NCBI RefSeq assembly: GCF_019195395.1
Contig: NZ_CP078067.1
Span: 1,565,783 to 1,629,782 of the forward strand
DNA from: Kaistella faecalis
GTDB taxonomy: Bacteria > Bacteroidota > Bacteroidia > Flavobacteriales > Weeksellaceae
Direction of reading: 5' to 3'
DNA: 64,000 nucleotides
This document shows, piece by piece, positions 23,528 to 31,324 of the stretch; position 1 is the stretch's first letter; each line of letters begins with the position of its first letter. A program made the position numbers and the translations under genes. Below the pieces are notes generated by a model that was given only the letters and a program-made list of their open reading frames with translations, made no database searches and was not told the origin of the DNA.

Positions 23528-24787
23528 TTATATTTTCTTCACTGCTCGCGCGATATTAATAATCACTTTCACTGCTTTTTCCATCGATTCTAAAGCTACG
23601 TATTCGTAAGGTCCGTGGAAGTTGATTCCCCCGGCGAAAATGTTCGGGCAAGGCAATCCCATGTAAGAAAGCTGTGCACCGTCTGTACCACCACGTATGG
23701 CTTTAATTTTAGGCTCTATATTGGCGTCTTTCATTGCCTGTTCTGCAATGTCGATAATATGCATTTTTCCTTCGAACTGCTGCTTCATGTTGCGGTATTG
23801 TTCTTTGATCTCAATTTCTGCAGTGCCTTCGCCGAATTTTTTGTTGAATTCCGCAACTTTTTCTGTGATAAACTCTTTTCTTGCTTCAAATTTCTCAGCG
23901 TCGTGATCACGGATGATGTACTGGATTTTCGCTTCAGAAACATCAGATTTAAGATCTGTCAGGTGATAAAATCCTTCAAAGCCTTTTGTTGTGGAAGGTG
24001 TTTCGTTTTCCGGAAGCATTTTAATGAATTCTGCTGCCAAAAGCGATGCATTTACCATTTTACTGAAAGCATAACCCGGGTGAACACTTAAACCGTGAAT
24101 TTTAACCACCGCGCCTGCAGCGTTAAAGTTTTCGTACTCCAGTTCACCGACTTCGCCGCCATCCATCGTGTAAGCCCATTCTGCACCAAATTTAACGACA
24201 TCAAATTTATGAGCACCTCTGCCAATTTCTTCATCAGGTGTAAATCCAATTGCGATTTTACCGTGTTTAATATCTGGATGGGCCAAAAGATATTCTGCAG
24301 CGGTTACAATCTCCGCAATTCCTGCTTTGTCATCAGCGCCAAGAAGCGTGGTTCCATCTGTTGTAATCAAGGTTTTACCCACATAATCTTTAAGACTTTC
24401 AAATTTAGAAGGCGAAAGTATGAACCCTGTTTCTCTATTGAGAAGCAAATCTTTCCCGTCATAATCGTCCCAGATCTGAGGTTTTACATTTTCACCGTTA
24501 AAATCGGGCGATGTATCATAATGAGAAATAAATCCCACAACAGGTTCATCATCATTTTCCAGATTAGATGGAACGTACGCATAAATATATCCGTTCTCAT
24601 CCAGAGAAACATCGCTTAAACCCAGGGTTTTCAGTTCTTCAAAAATATAATTGGCAATGTTCCACTGTCTTTCAGTTGACGGTGTTGCTTCACTTTCCGG
24701 ATCGCTTGTTGAAAATATTTTTACGTAATTAATAAAGCGGTTTTGCAGCTTCAGTTTCCACTCGAGGTTGAATTCTATGGTCGTCAT
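23528..24787 (-). CDS. pepT: Peptidase T (tripeptide aminopeptidase)
   Basis: The 419-residue M20 dizinc aminopeptidase releases the N-terminal residue of tripeptides. Motifs seen are VGFISHYDTSPDFNG (His-x-Asp), TTLLGADDKAGIAEIV (bridging Asp), GFTPDEEIGRGAHKFDV (catalytic Glu-Glu), MDGGEVGELEYENFN and a late GGTDGAQLSYMGLPCPN. The ATG at 24787 is chosen because it begins MTTIEFNLEWKLKLQNRF and follows a fitting promoter. The frame can be extended upstream, but the extension crosses that promoter. Confidence 0.95.
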   Translation of the reverse strand: MTTIEFNLEWKLKLQNRFINYVKIFSTSDPESEATPSTERQWNIANYIFEELKTLGLSDVSLDENGYIYAYVPSNLENDDEPVVGFISHYDTSPDFNGENVKPQIWDDYDGKDLLLNRETGFILSPSKFESLKDYVGKTLITTDGTTLLGADDKAGIAEIVTAAEYLLAHPDIKHGKIAIGFTPDEEIGRGAHKFDVVKFGAEWAYTMDGGEVGELEYENFNAAGAVVKIHGLSVHPGYAFSKMVNASLLAAEFIKMLPENETPSTTKGFEGFYHLTDLKSDVSEAKIQYIIRDHDAEKFEARKEFITEKVAEFNKKFGEGTAEIEIKEQYRNMKQQFEGKMHIIDIAEQAMKDANIEPKIKAIRGGTDGAQLSYMGLPCPNIFAGGINFHGPYEYVALESMEKAVKVIINIARAVKKI

Positions 24788-24809
24788 TTTTAATATAATT
24801 TGATTTAAA

Positions 24810-24838
24810 CAAAGATAGCGATTTTGTCTGAGGCTCAA
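24810..24838 (-). promoter_or_regulatory. Candidate promoter of pepT
   Basis: On the leftward strand, TTG (24836-24838), 18 bases of spacing and TATCTTTG (24810-24817) match the -33/-7 pattern. The ATG follows 22 bases later. Confidence 0.65.
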
Positions 24839-24919
24839 CTTTGTAAAGCTGCTGTTTTTAGCTTTTGAAGGCTCTGCAGTACTAAAATGGGCGAAATATT
24901 CACCATTCAAAAAAATTAT

Positions 24920-24927
24920 TATCTTTG
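24920..24927 (+). promoter_or_regulatory. Candidate -7 element (TATCTTTG) of the HMG-CoA-lyase-like gene
   Basis: A full TAnnTTTG match lies 19 bases before the ATG at 24947. No TTG was found at -33. Confidence 0.45.
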
Positions 24928-24946
24928 AGAAAACCTAAAAGAACCC

Positions 24947-25795
24947 ATGTTTTTAACTGAATGTCCGCGCGATGCCATGCAAGGTTGGGGCGAATTTATC
25001 CCCACTCAAAAGAAGATCGATTATATCAATACATTAATGGATGTTGGTTTTGATGTCTTGGATTGTGGGAGTTTTGTTTCGCCAAAATCGATTCCGCAGA
25101 TGGCTGATTCCGGAACCGTGCTTGATGAAATCGACAAATCCATTTCCGATACAAAGTTATCGGTGATTGTTGCCAATTACCGCGGCGCTGAAAAAGCTTT
25201 GTCACATGAACAGGTTGATATTCTGGGGTTTCCGTTTTCTATTTCGGAGACTTTTCAACACCGGAATACCAATAAAAATCAGGAAGAAGCTTTTAATGAT
25301 ATTTTAAAAATCAGTGAACTCCTGAAAACCGATGGACGAACATTAAACGTTTATTTTTCGATGGCTTTCGGGAATCCTTACGGTGAAATGTGGAAATGGG
25401 AAGATGTGGATTTCTGGGCAAACCGATTCAGTGAAATTGGAATTAAAAATATTTTACTCTCCGACACTACGGGAACCGGCACTGTCGAACAGATCGAACT
25501 GCTTTTCGACAAAATTCCTGCAAAATATCCTGATATCGATTTTGGGGCTCATTTTCATAACCGCTACGAAGATTCTTACAAAAAACTGAAAGCCGCTTAC
25601 GACAACGGTTGCAGAAGATTCGATTCCGCTATTAAAGGAATTGGCGGCTGCCCGATGGCGAAAGATGATTTGGTAGGAAATATGCCGACCGAGCAGGTCA
25701 TTAATTTTATGGCTTCGGAAAAAATCGAGCATTCGCTTAACTTACTGAACTTCGAAAGTGCATATAACAAAGCGAAAAATATTTTTCATTTTTAA
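24947..25795 (+). CDS. Hydroxymethylglutaryl-CoA lyase-like protein
   Basis: The 282-residue TIM-barrel protein belongs to the HMGL/DRE-TIM family. It would split HMG-CoA to acetoacetate and acetyl-CoA in leucine breakdown. Family marks are TECPRDAMQG at residues 4-13, CGSFVSPKSIPQMADSG, the metal ligands in DFGAHFHNRYEDS, and the catalytic-Cys loop GIGGCPMAKDDLVGNM. The N-terminal motif reads CPRDAMQ rather than the usual GPRDGLQ, which leaves some doubt about the substrate. The OsmC genes follow after 11 bases. Confidence 0.8.
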   Translation: MFLTECPRDAMQGWGEFIPTQKKIDYINTLMDVGFDVLDCGSFVSPKSIPQMADSGTVLDEIDKSISDTKLSVIVANYRGAEKALSHEQVDILGFPFSISETFQHRNTNKNQEEAFNDILKISELLKTDGRTLNVYFSMAFGNPYGEMWKWEDVDFWANRFSEIGIKNILLSDTTGTGTVEQIELLFDKIPAKYPDIDFGAHFHNRYEDSYKKLKAAYDNGCRRFDSAIKGIGGCPMAKDDLVGNMPTEQVINFMASEKIEHSLNLLNFESAYNKAKNIFHF

Positions 25796-25806
25796 TCAAG
25801 ATCACT

Positions 25807-26211
25807 ATGACCTCAAAAATAACTTACCTCGGCGATCTGCGCTGCGAATCTCAACATCTGCAGTCGGGAACCATTATTTTTACTGATGCACCTACCGATA
25901 ATCATGGCAAAGGTGAAGTATTTTCTCCCACCGATTTATGCGCGACTTCTTTAGCGCAGTGCATGCTTACCACCATTGCAATTTTAGGAAAAGACAAAGG
26001 CCTTAACATTGAAGGTTCCTACGCAGAACTGCAGAAAAACATGAATCCTCAGCCAAGGAAAATTTCGGAGATTGTATGTACTTTATATTTCCCCGGAACT
26101 TTTACGCCGGAGCAGAAATCTTTCATTGAAGAAACCGCGATGAACTGTCCTGTAGCTCTTTCTTTAAGTTCAGAAGTCAAAAAAACAGTAATCTTTAACT
26201 ATGGTCATTAA
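25807..26211 (+). CDS. OsmC/Ohr family peroxiredoxin-like protein, both cysteines present
   Basis: This 134-residue OsmC-family protein fits a thiol-dependent hydroperoxide reductase. C52 (TSLAQCMLTTIAILG) and C114 (AMNCPVALSL) occupy the two conserved catalytic positions. EVFSPTDLCATSLAQ is the family helix. The start MTSKITYLGDLRCESQH matches its neighbour, showing a recent tandem duplication. It lies 11 bases after the HMG-CoA-lyase-like gene and is probably on the same message. Confidence 0.88.
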   Translation: MTSKITYLGDLRCESQHLQSGTIIFTDAPTDNHGKGEVFSPTDLCATSLAQCMLTTIAILGKDKGLNIEGSYAELQKNMNPQPRKISEIVCTLYFPGTFTPEQKSFIEETAMNCPVALSLSSEVKKTVIFNYGH

Positions 26212-26339
26212 CGCTTCTGAAATGGCAGGTATATTTTTTTTAGGTTATATATTATTTTAATTTTCAGTGACTTATGTCATATTTGCGTGAAACTATCGTA
26301 AATTATTGCTATCTTTATGGTAATAAAAAACGCAAAACT

Positions 26340-26744
26340 ATGACTTCAACAATTACTTATTCAGGCGATTTTACAATCGTATCTCAACATGAAAAATCGG
26401 GGGCGGAAATCACCACATGTGCGCCTTTAAGAGACGGCGGAACATCAGAATATTTTTCTCCTTCAGATATTTTCGGGATTTCCTACGGGCAATCTATGTT
26501 AATGGCAGTGGCTGTTTTGGGAAAACACAAAGGGATCGATATCACAGGCGCAACTTGTGAACTGAAAAAATCTACCCACCCCGAACCCAAAAGAATCGGT
26601 ACAATATTCTGCATCGTAAGAATTCCAGGAGAATATACGCCGGAACAGAAGAAATTTATTGAACATACAGCCCTCAACTGTCCGGTATCACTATCCATAC
26701 ATCCAAATGTACAGCGGACTGTGCTTTTCGAGTACGGACTTTAA
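26340..26744 (+). CDS. OsmC-family protein lacking the first catalytic cysteine
   Basis: This is the tandem paralogue of the preceding OsmC protein, with the same 134-residue length and motifs (SGDFTIVSQHEKSG, YFSPSDIFGISYGQ). Position 52 is Ser instead of Cys (SYGQSMLMAVAVLG), while C114 (ALNCPVSLSI) is kept. It may therefore be a peroxidase with altered chemistry or a non-peroxidase binding protein. The ATG at 26340 is chosen because it matches the paralogue's start and length. The two genes are 128 bases apart, so a separate promoter is possible. A terminator follows. Confidence 0.85.
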   Translation: MTSTITYSGDFTIVSQHEKSGAEITTCAPLRDGGTSEYFSPSDIFGISYGQSMLMAVAVLGKHKGIDITGATCELKKSTHPEPKRIGTIFCIVRIPGEYTPEQKKFIEHTALNCPVSLSIHPNVQRTVLFEYGL

Positions 26745-26754
26745 CCAAAATAAC

Positions 26755-26781
26755 AATGCCGGAAATTTCCGGCATTTTATT
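26755..26781. terminator. Bidirectional terminator between OsmC and SufT-like genes
   Basis: A perfect 22-bp palindrome (26755-26776) with a GC-rich core (GCCGGAAATTTCCGGC) sits between two convergent genes. T-rich tails follow in the rightward direction and A-rich sequence lies before it. Confidence 0.8.
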
Positions 26782-26782
26782 T

Positions 26783-27109
26783 TTAAAACATTCCCAGTTC
26801 AAAACGGGCTTCTTCACTCATCATATCCTTGTTCCATGATGGTTCGAAAGTGAGTTCCAAATCGACCTCTTTCACTCCTTCAACTTCAGCAACCTTTTCC
26901 CGTACTTCCGCGGGCAAACTTTCTGCCACGGGACAGTTAGGTGTGGTTAGAGTCATAATTACTTTCACTTCACCCTGGTCGGAAATCTGTACATCGTAAA
27001 TAAGTCCAAGTTCATAGATATCTACGGGAATTTCGGGATCGTATACTGTCTTTAAATTTTTAATAATATTTTCGCCGATATCGGCAATCTGATCGTCTGT
27101 TAAAGCCAT
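26783..27109 (-). CDS. DUF59/MIP18-like iron-sulfur assembly factor (SufT-like)
   Basis: The 108-residue MIP18/DUF59 protein contains the core YDPEIPVDIYELGLIYDV and the reactive-Cys strand LTTPNCPVAESLPAEV. Proteins of this family help load Fe-S clusters onto targets. The ATG at 27109 (MALTDDQIADIGENIIKN) gives the standard family start; a 9-codon extension upstream adds none. It lies between the OsmC gene and a 3'-5' exonuclease gene and no other suf gene is nearby. Confidence 0.88.
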   Translation of the reverse strand: MALTDDQIADIGENIIKNLKTVYDPEIPVDIYELGLIYDVQISDQGEVKVIMTLTTPNCPVAESLPAEVREKVAEVEGVKEVDLELTFEPSWNKDMMSEEARFELGMF

Positions 27110-27166
27110 TGTAATATTGCGGAACTCCTTCTGCAAAGCGCAGCAAAGTCCATTTTTATTTAAAAG

Positions 27167-27865
27167 TTAGTCTGTTTTCCTTTCGAGAAGTTCTTCCTGG
27201 CGCATCCGCCGGAAAATATTTGCCAAAGTTAAGACATCTTTTTCACAATATTGAACAATTCTAAATAAGTCTTTTTCTATATGGTAAATCGACGAAACCA
27301 TAGAACCGTCGATATCATCCTTCGGAGTGGGAATTCCGAAAACATGAGCCAGTAATTCCAGCGAGATGAATGATTTGTAATCACCAAATTTCCATAACTC
27401 CATAGTATCCAGGTGCGGAATTTCCCAAGGTTTTTTCCCAAAAAGCTGAAATGGCCGCGGCGGCTGCATTCCGTTGATAAGAAATCGTCTTGCAATCCAC
27501 GGAAAGTCGAATTCTTTACCGTTATGTGCGCAAAGAATCACATCATGAAGTTTGGGTCGGTTAAATATCTCGCCGAATTCCTCAAGCAGTTTTTTCTCAT
27601 CGTCTCCGTAAAAACTTTTAACCATAAGTTTTTCACTTTTTTCTAAAATCCCCACAGAAATACAGATGATTTTACCGAATTCTGCCATAATTCCGCCTCT
27701 TTCTCTGTAAAAATCTTCAGCTGTGAAATCTTCCTTTCGCTGCATCCTTGTCTTCTTATCCCAGAGATATTGGTCGGTCTCATTCAGATCTTCCCAGTTG
27801 CCGGCTTGCGGTACAGTTTCGATGTCCAGAAAAAGAATTTTTTCTAAAGGAATATGTTGAATCAT
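27167..27865 (-). CDS. Predicted 3'-5' exonuclease, PolB-like DEDDy family
   Basis: The 232-residue RNase H-like exonuclease has the acidic residues of the DEDDy group: LFLDIETVPQAG (exo I), DVILCAHNGKEFDFPWIARRFL (exo II), and RIVQYCEKDVLTLANIFRR (exo III, with Tyr and Asp). It matches the family annotated as predicted PolB-like exonuclease and is single-domain with no polymerase. Its biological substrate is unknown; DNA or RNA processing is inferred. The SufT-like gene follows it on the same strand, 57 bases downstream. Confidence 0.82.
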   Translation of the reverse strand: MIQHIPLEKILFLDIETVPQAGNWEDLNETDQYLWDKKTRMQRKEDFTAEDFYRERGGIMAEFGKIICISVGILEKSEKLMVKSFYGDDEKKLLEEFGEIFNRPKLHDVILCAHNGKEFDFPWIARRFLINGMQPPRPFQLFGKKPWEIPHLDTMELWKFGDYKSFISLELLAHVFGIPTPKDDIDGSMVSSIYHIEKDLFRIVQYCEKDVLTLANIFRRMRQEELLERKTD

Positions 27866-27916
27866 GATTAAGATTTTAAAAATAATTTTCGAAAATTTAT
27901 GTAATGCTGGTAGTGG

Positions 27917-28261
27917 TTAACCTACAATTGATCCGTTTTTTACGGGTAGCGAAGGAGTTATAATGGTAACTTCCTTTCCTTCACCGTAAACACCCAGTAA
28001 AAGGCAATCACTTAGAAAATTTGCGATTTGCTTTTTGGGAAAATTTACCACCGCCAGAATTTGTTTGCCCTGTAGATCTTCCTTCTTATACAATTCGGTG
28101 ATTTGTGCTGACGATTTTTTTATTCCTAAAGCACCGAAATCTATTTCCAGCCGGTAAGAAGGCTTCCGGGCTTCGGGGAAATCGGAAACGGAAATAATTG
28201 TTCCGGTTCGGATGTCGATTTTTTCAAAATCCGCGAACGTAATTTCAGGCTTGATAGTCAT
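27917..28261 (-). CDS. csaA: CsaA-like tRNA-binding OB-fold protein
   Basis: The 114-residue protein matches CsaA, a dimeric OB-fold protein that binds tRNA and was described as a chaperone linked to secretion. The family pattern is seen: ADFEKIDIRTGTIISVSDFP, EARKPSYRLEIDFGALGIK, NFPKKQIANFLSDCLLLGVY and SLPVKNGSIVG at the end. It is complete and single-domain. It starts five bases after the cytochrome c gene, so it is co-transcribed with that gene. Confidence 0.88.
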   Translation of the reverse strand: MTIKPEITFADFEKIDIRTGTIISVSDFPEARKPSYRLEIDFGALGIKKSSAQITELYKKEDLQGKQILAVVNFPKKQIANFLSDCLLLGVYGEGKEVTIITPSLPVKNGSIVG

Positions 28262-28266
28262 ACCGA

Positions 28267-28593
28267 TTATTTAACCGAAACGATATAATCGTAAACAAGT
28301 TGGTGTTGTTCGTCGTTAAGCTTCGCTTTTGGTGCCATCCTGTTCATGATTCCCACCCAATCCTGGGCCGAATGTGACGTAGGATTTGGGAGATCATGGC
28401 ATCTTCCGCATGAGTTTTCGAAGACCGTTTTTCCTAATGCTAAATTTTCAGCAGTCTTGGTTTTTGTTCCTTCCACCACCACTGGTTTTTGTGTGCAGGA
28501 AGCTAAAAATCCGAACGCTGCAATCGCTGAAAGAGTAGTGATTGCTTTATTTGATGTTCTTTTTTTGGTTCTTAAATCCTGAGTTGTATTCAT
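28267..28593 (-). CDS. Small cytochrome c lipoprotein
   Basis: The 108-residue protein has a long basic N-terminus and a signal with lipobox LASC (Cys at residue 33). A single haem-binding motif CGRCH lies at residues 62-66. A Met in GIMNRMAPKAKL is the likely axial ligand. It would be a periplasmic electron carrier anchored to a membrane. The partner oxidase is not in this window unless it is the terminal oxidase suggested by ccoI at the right edge. A -7 element lies about 23 bases upstream of the ATG. Confidence 0.85.
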   Translation of the reverse strand: MNTTQDLRTKKRTSNKAITTLSAIAAFGFLASCTQKPVVVEGTKTKTAENLALGKTVFENSCGRCHDLPNPTSHSAQDWVGIMNRMAPKAKLNDEQHQLVYDYIVSVK

Positions 28594-28615
28594 AGTTAAT
28601 TTGCTTTGTTTCTCT

Positions 28616-28623
28616 CAAAAATA
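28616..28623 (-). promoter_or_regulatory. Candidate -7 element (TATTTTTG) of the cytochrome c operon
   Basis: Read leftward this is a full TAnnTTTG match, 22 bases upstream of the ATG at 28593. No -33 TTG is evident. Confidence 0.4.
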
Positions 28624-28637
28624 AACAAAATTCTGCT

Positions 28638-28645
28638 TAAATTTG
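28638..28645 (+). promoter_or_regulatory. Candidate -7 element (TAAATTTG) of the dipeptide epimerase gene
   Basis: A full TAnnTTTG match lies 35 bases before the ATG at 28681, in the divergent spacer. Confidence 0.4.
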
Positions 28646-28680
28646 TTTAGACCTGAAAAATTCAGGAAAATTTTACCTAT

Positions 28681-29676
28681 ATGAAGATTTCTTGGACCAA
28701 ACACCGCCTTCAATTAAAAGAAACATTTTCAATAGCTTACGGTAGTTATGATTTCCGGGATTCCTTACTGGTAAAACTTTCACAACATAATCAAACTGGT
28801 TATGGAGAATGCGTCGCAATCAATTATTACGGCATTAATCTGGCAGGTTTTGAATTAAAGCTCAAAGAAATCCAAAACCAATTGGAGCGTTTCGCAATAG
28901 TAACACCAACTGAATTTTACATTTTTCTCTCAAGTTTGCAGCTACATTCATTTCTTCGGTCTGCATTAGACTGCGCTTACTGGGATCTTTCGGGAAAACT
29001 GGAAGGAAAGACATTCAATGAACTTAACTACTTCAGCTCTTTTGGATTGCCCCAATCTTCTTTTACCATAAGCATCGATTCCGTCGATATTCAGCTAAAG
29101 AAAATCAAAGAATCTCCGTGGCAGAAATTCAAGGTAAAATGCAACGGACTCGACCGTAATAATGTTTTCAGGCTACTGGAAAGTGGAAAGGAAATCGCGC
29201 TGGATGCCAATGCAAGCTTTTCTCCACAAGACTGTGTATTTCTGCAAAATCATCCCTTATCCGAAGGATTCACTTATATAGAACAGCCGTTACCAGTGGG
29301 CGAGTATCAGATTTTGAATAAAGAAGGTTTCGCGAGATGGATGGCTGATGAGGACTGTCAGGATCTTTCTTATCTCGAAAGACTCCAACCTCATTATTCA
29401 GCCATTAATATTAAGCTGATGAAGTGCGGAGGAATAACCCCAGCACTGGAATTGATAGAAGAAGCAAAAAATCATAATTATAAAGTGATGATTGGCTGCA
29501 TGACAGAGTCGTCAGTAGGAATTTCAGCAGGAATTGCTGTAGCATCATTATGTGATTACGCAGATTTAGACGGAGCTAATTTAATCTCAAATGATTATGC
29601 GAAAGGAAGTCTCGTAGAAAAAGGAATATTAGTCCCCAGCCGGAAACCCGGATTGGGAATTGAGATGATATCCTGA
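28681..29676 (+). CDS. L-Ala-D/L-Glu epimerase (enolase superfamily dipeptide epimerase)
   Basis: The 331-residue enolase-superfamily protein fits the muropeptide L-Ala-D/L-Glu epimerases used in cell-wall recycling. Catalytic parts in order: the acid-base Lys pair in WQKFKVKCNG, the metal ligands LDANASFS, the IEQPLPVGEY strand, WMADEDCQDL, and the second base Lys in INIKLMKCGGI. The N-terminal capping domain is complete, and the substrate is inferred from family resemblance. meaB follows on the same strand after 23 bases but may have its own promoter. Confidence 0.85.
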   Translation: MKISWTKHRLQLKETFSIAYGSYDFRDSLLVKLSQHNQTGYGECVAINYYGINLAGFELKLKEIQNQLERFAIVTPTEFYIFLSSLQLHSFLRSALDCAYWDLSGKLEGKTFNELNYFSSFGLPQSSFTISIDSVDIQLKKIKESPWQKFKVKCNGLDRNNVFRLLESGKEIALDANASFSPQDCVFLQNHPLSEGFTYIEQPLPVGEYQILNKEGFARWMADEDCQDLSYLERLQPHYSAINIKLMKCGGITPALELIEEAKNHNYKVMIGCMTESSVGISAGIAVASLCDYADLDGANLISNDYAKGSLVEKGILVPSRKPGLGIEMIS

Positions 29677-29686
29677 AAAGAATTCG

Positions 29687-29694
29687 TATTTTTG
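29687..29694 (+). promoter_or_regulatory. Candidate -7 element (TATTTTTG) immediately before meaB
   Basis: TATTTTTG ends five bases before the ATG at 29700. A TTG at 29660-29662 (24 bases of spacing) could serve as -33. If used, the transcript would be nearly leaderless. Confidence 0.4.
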
Positions 29695-29699
29695 AGTTA

Positions 29700-30695
29700 A
29701 TGAAAGAATTTTCTGTAGAAAAACTTATCCAAGGGGTTAAAGCGGGTGACAAAAGATTGCTGGGGAAAGCTATTACCTTGGTGGAAAGCAAAAAACCGGA
29801 ACATCGTGAACTGGCGGAACAGCTGTTGAAAGAAATTCTGCCTCTAAGCGGCAAGTCAGTCCGTATTGGTATTACAGGAGTTCCGGGAGCAGGAAAATCT
29901 ACATTTATCGAAAATTTCGGCAGGTTGTTGATCGAGAAAGGCCGAAGGGTTGCTGTATTGGCTATCGACCCGAGTTCCTCACTTCATAAAGGCTCAATTT
30001 TAGGAGATAAAACGCGCATGGAAGAACTTTCGAAGGAGGAAAATGCGTTTATTCGTCCTTCTCCAAGTTCAGGATTTTTGGGTGGCGTGGCAAATACCAC
30101 CTTTGAAACCATGCTGATCTGTGAAGCTGCAGGTTACGATACGATTTTAATAGAAACCGTGGGCGTGGGGCAAAGCGAAGTCCTCGTATCTGATATTACG
30201 GATGTCTTTCTTTTTCTGAAGATTATTGGTGGCGGTGACGAACTTCAGGGAATCAAACGCGGAATTATGGAAATGGTCGATATCATTTTCATTAATAAAG
30301 TTGAAGAAGACAATGTACAGAAAGCAAAAAGTACCAAGTTGGAACTAGTGCGTGCACTTCAATTTTTACCTTCAAAGGAGAAGAACTGGAAAGTCCCTGT
30401 ATTGCTCGGTTCGGCATTAAAGAATAATGGGCTGCTTGAAGCATTTGAAAAGATAAATGAGTTTATTGACTTGAAGGTTAAAAGCGGAACCTTTAATGAA
30501 ACCAGAAAAAACCAGGCAGAAAAACGTTTTGATTATTGGGTTCAGGAGTATATTCTGCAAAGAACCAGAGAAAACCAATCTGTAGAAAACTCCTATGAGC
30601 TTCATAAAAAAAACGCCTCCGCACTGACGTCAAATCCCAGTACGGAAGCTAAAATTTTTGTTGATGAAATTCTGAAGAATTCCTCTACTTCTTAG
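29700..30695 (+). CDS. meaB: Methylmalonyl-CoA mutase-associated GTPase MeaB
   Basis: MeaB is the G3E-family GTPase that guards adenosylcobalamin loading of methylmalonyl-CoA mutase. Motifs in the 331-residue protein are GVPGAGKST (P-loop), DPSSSLHKGSILGDKTRM, ETVGVGQSE (switch), and NKVEEDN in place of the NKxD box. The C-terminal dimerisation helix is present. No mutase subunit lies within the window. Its 3' end overlaps the convergent DUF4251 gene by 11 bases. Confidence 0.93.
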   Translation: MKEFSVEKLIQGVKAGDKRLLGKAITLVESKKPEHRELAEQLLKEILPLSGKSVRIGITGVPGAGKSTFIENFGRLLIEKGRRVAVLAIDPSSSLHKGSILGDKTRMEELSKEENAFIRPSPSSGFLGGVANTTFETMLICEAAGYDTILIETVGVGQSEVLVSDITDVFLFLKIIGGGDELQGIKRGIMEMVDIIFINKVEEDNVQKAKSTKLELVRALQFLPSKEKNWKVPVLLGSALKNNGLLEAFEKINEFIDLKVKSGTFNETRKNQAEKRFDYWVQEYILQRTRENQSVENSYELHKKNASALTSNPSTEAKIFVDEILKNSSTS

Positions 30696-31218
30696 AAGCT
30701 ATATTTTCCATGATATATCCGTCATAAGAAATCGTAGCGCGGTCATTCGAATCTATGGAGACGTAGCTTTTTCCATTTTTAAACACCTCCATGATGATTC
30801 TTCGGATATTGGGCTGATCCTTAGTAATAATAGTATATACGGTACTTCCTTTCTTTCCGGGCTGTTCACTCAAACTGAAATCTTTCGACGTGAATCGGTA
30901 AGAATTTTTTGAAGTGTCGTAGCTTGGGTTGTACATTCGTCCGAAATAGGGTAATTCAACAGCGAGGTCCGATTTTTTGAGCTGTATGGTATATCCATAA
31001 TCAAGTTCCAGCATTCGTGATGAACTTGAGGTAGGCAAGGAATTCATTACATTTACCACATCATAATTTGTGGGATTGGCTTTTTGGGCCATGAATGTAA
31101 ATTCCCCTGACTGAAGCAGATTAGCGACTTTTTCGGATGGGATTACGCCGGCCGAAGTGCATGAATTTAGTAAGACAATCAGAATTGTTGCGCTTAAAAT
31201 ATTGATAAATTTTTTCAT
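30685..31218 (-). CDS. DUF4251 lipoprotein
   Basis: The 177-residue lipoprotein has a signal with lipobox LNSC (Cys at residue 19). A DUF4251 domain follows: EFTFMAQKANPTNYDVVN, LDYGYTIQLKKSDLAVELPY, then GRMYNPSY. The Bacteroidota-specific family is of unknown function and is thought to be envelope-located. It overlaps the meaB 3' end in the opposite direction. A -7 element (TATTTTTG, 31242-31249 leftward) lies 23 bases upstream of the start. Confidence 0.85.
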   Translation of the reverse strand: MKKFINILSATILIVLLNSCTSAGVIPSEKVANLLQSGEFTFMAQKANPTNYDVVNVMNSLPTSSSSRMLELDYGYTIQLKKSDLAVELPYFGRMYNPSYDTSKNSYRFTSKDFSLSEQPGKKGSTVYTIITKDQPNIRRIIMEVFKNGKSYVSIDSNDRATISYDGYIMENIASKK

Positions 31219-31241
31219 TACGTTTTTTTCTTTGTTCTATA

Positions 31242-31249
31242 CAAAAATA
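31242..31249 (-). promoter_or_regulatory. Candidate -7 element (TATTTTTG) of the DUF4251 gene
   Basis: Read leftward, a full TAnnTTTG match lies 23 bases before the ATG at 31218. Confidence 0.4.
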
Positions 31250-31324
31250 ATGCAAGTCTTAGGCGGAAAAAAATTTATGGAATAAAAATTGTTTATACGA
31301 ATTTATTACTGAAATATTCAAGCT

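Noticed and set aside
23615-24619. Two long rightward ORFs (158 and 174 codons) over pepT
   Set aside because: They are antisense to the strongly conserved pepT and have no start signal or recognisable protein character.
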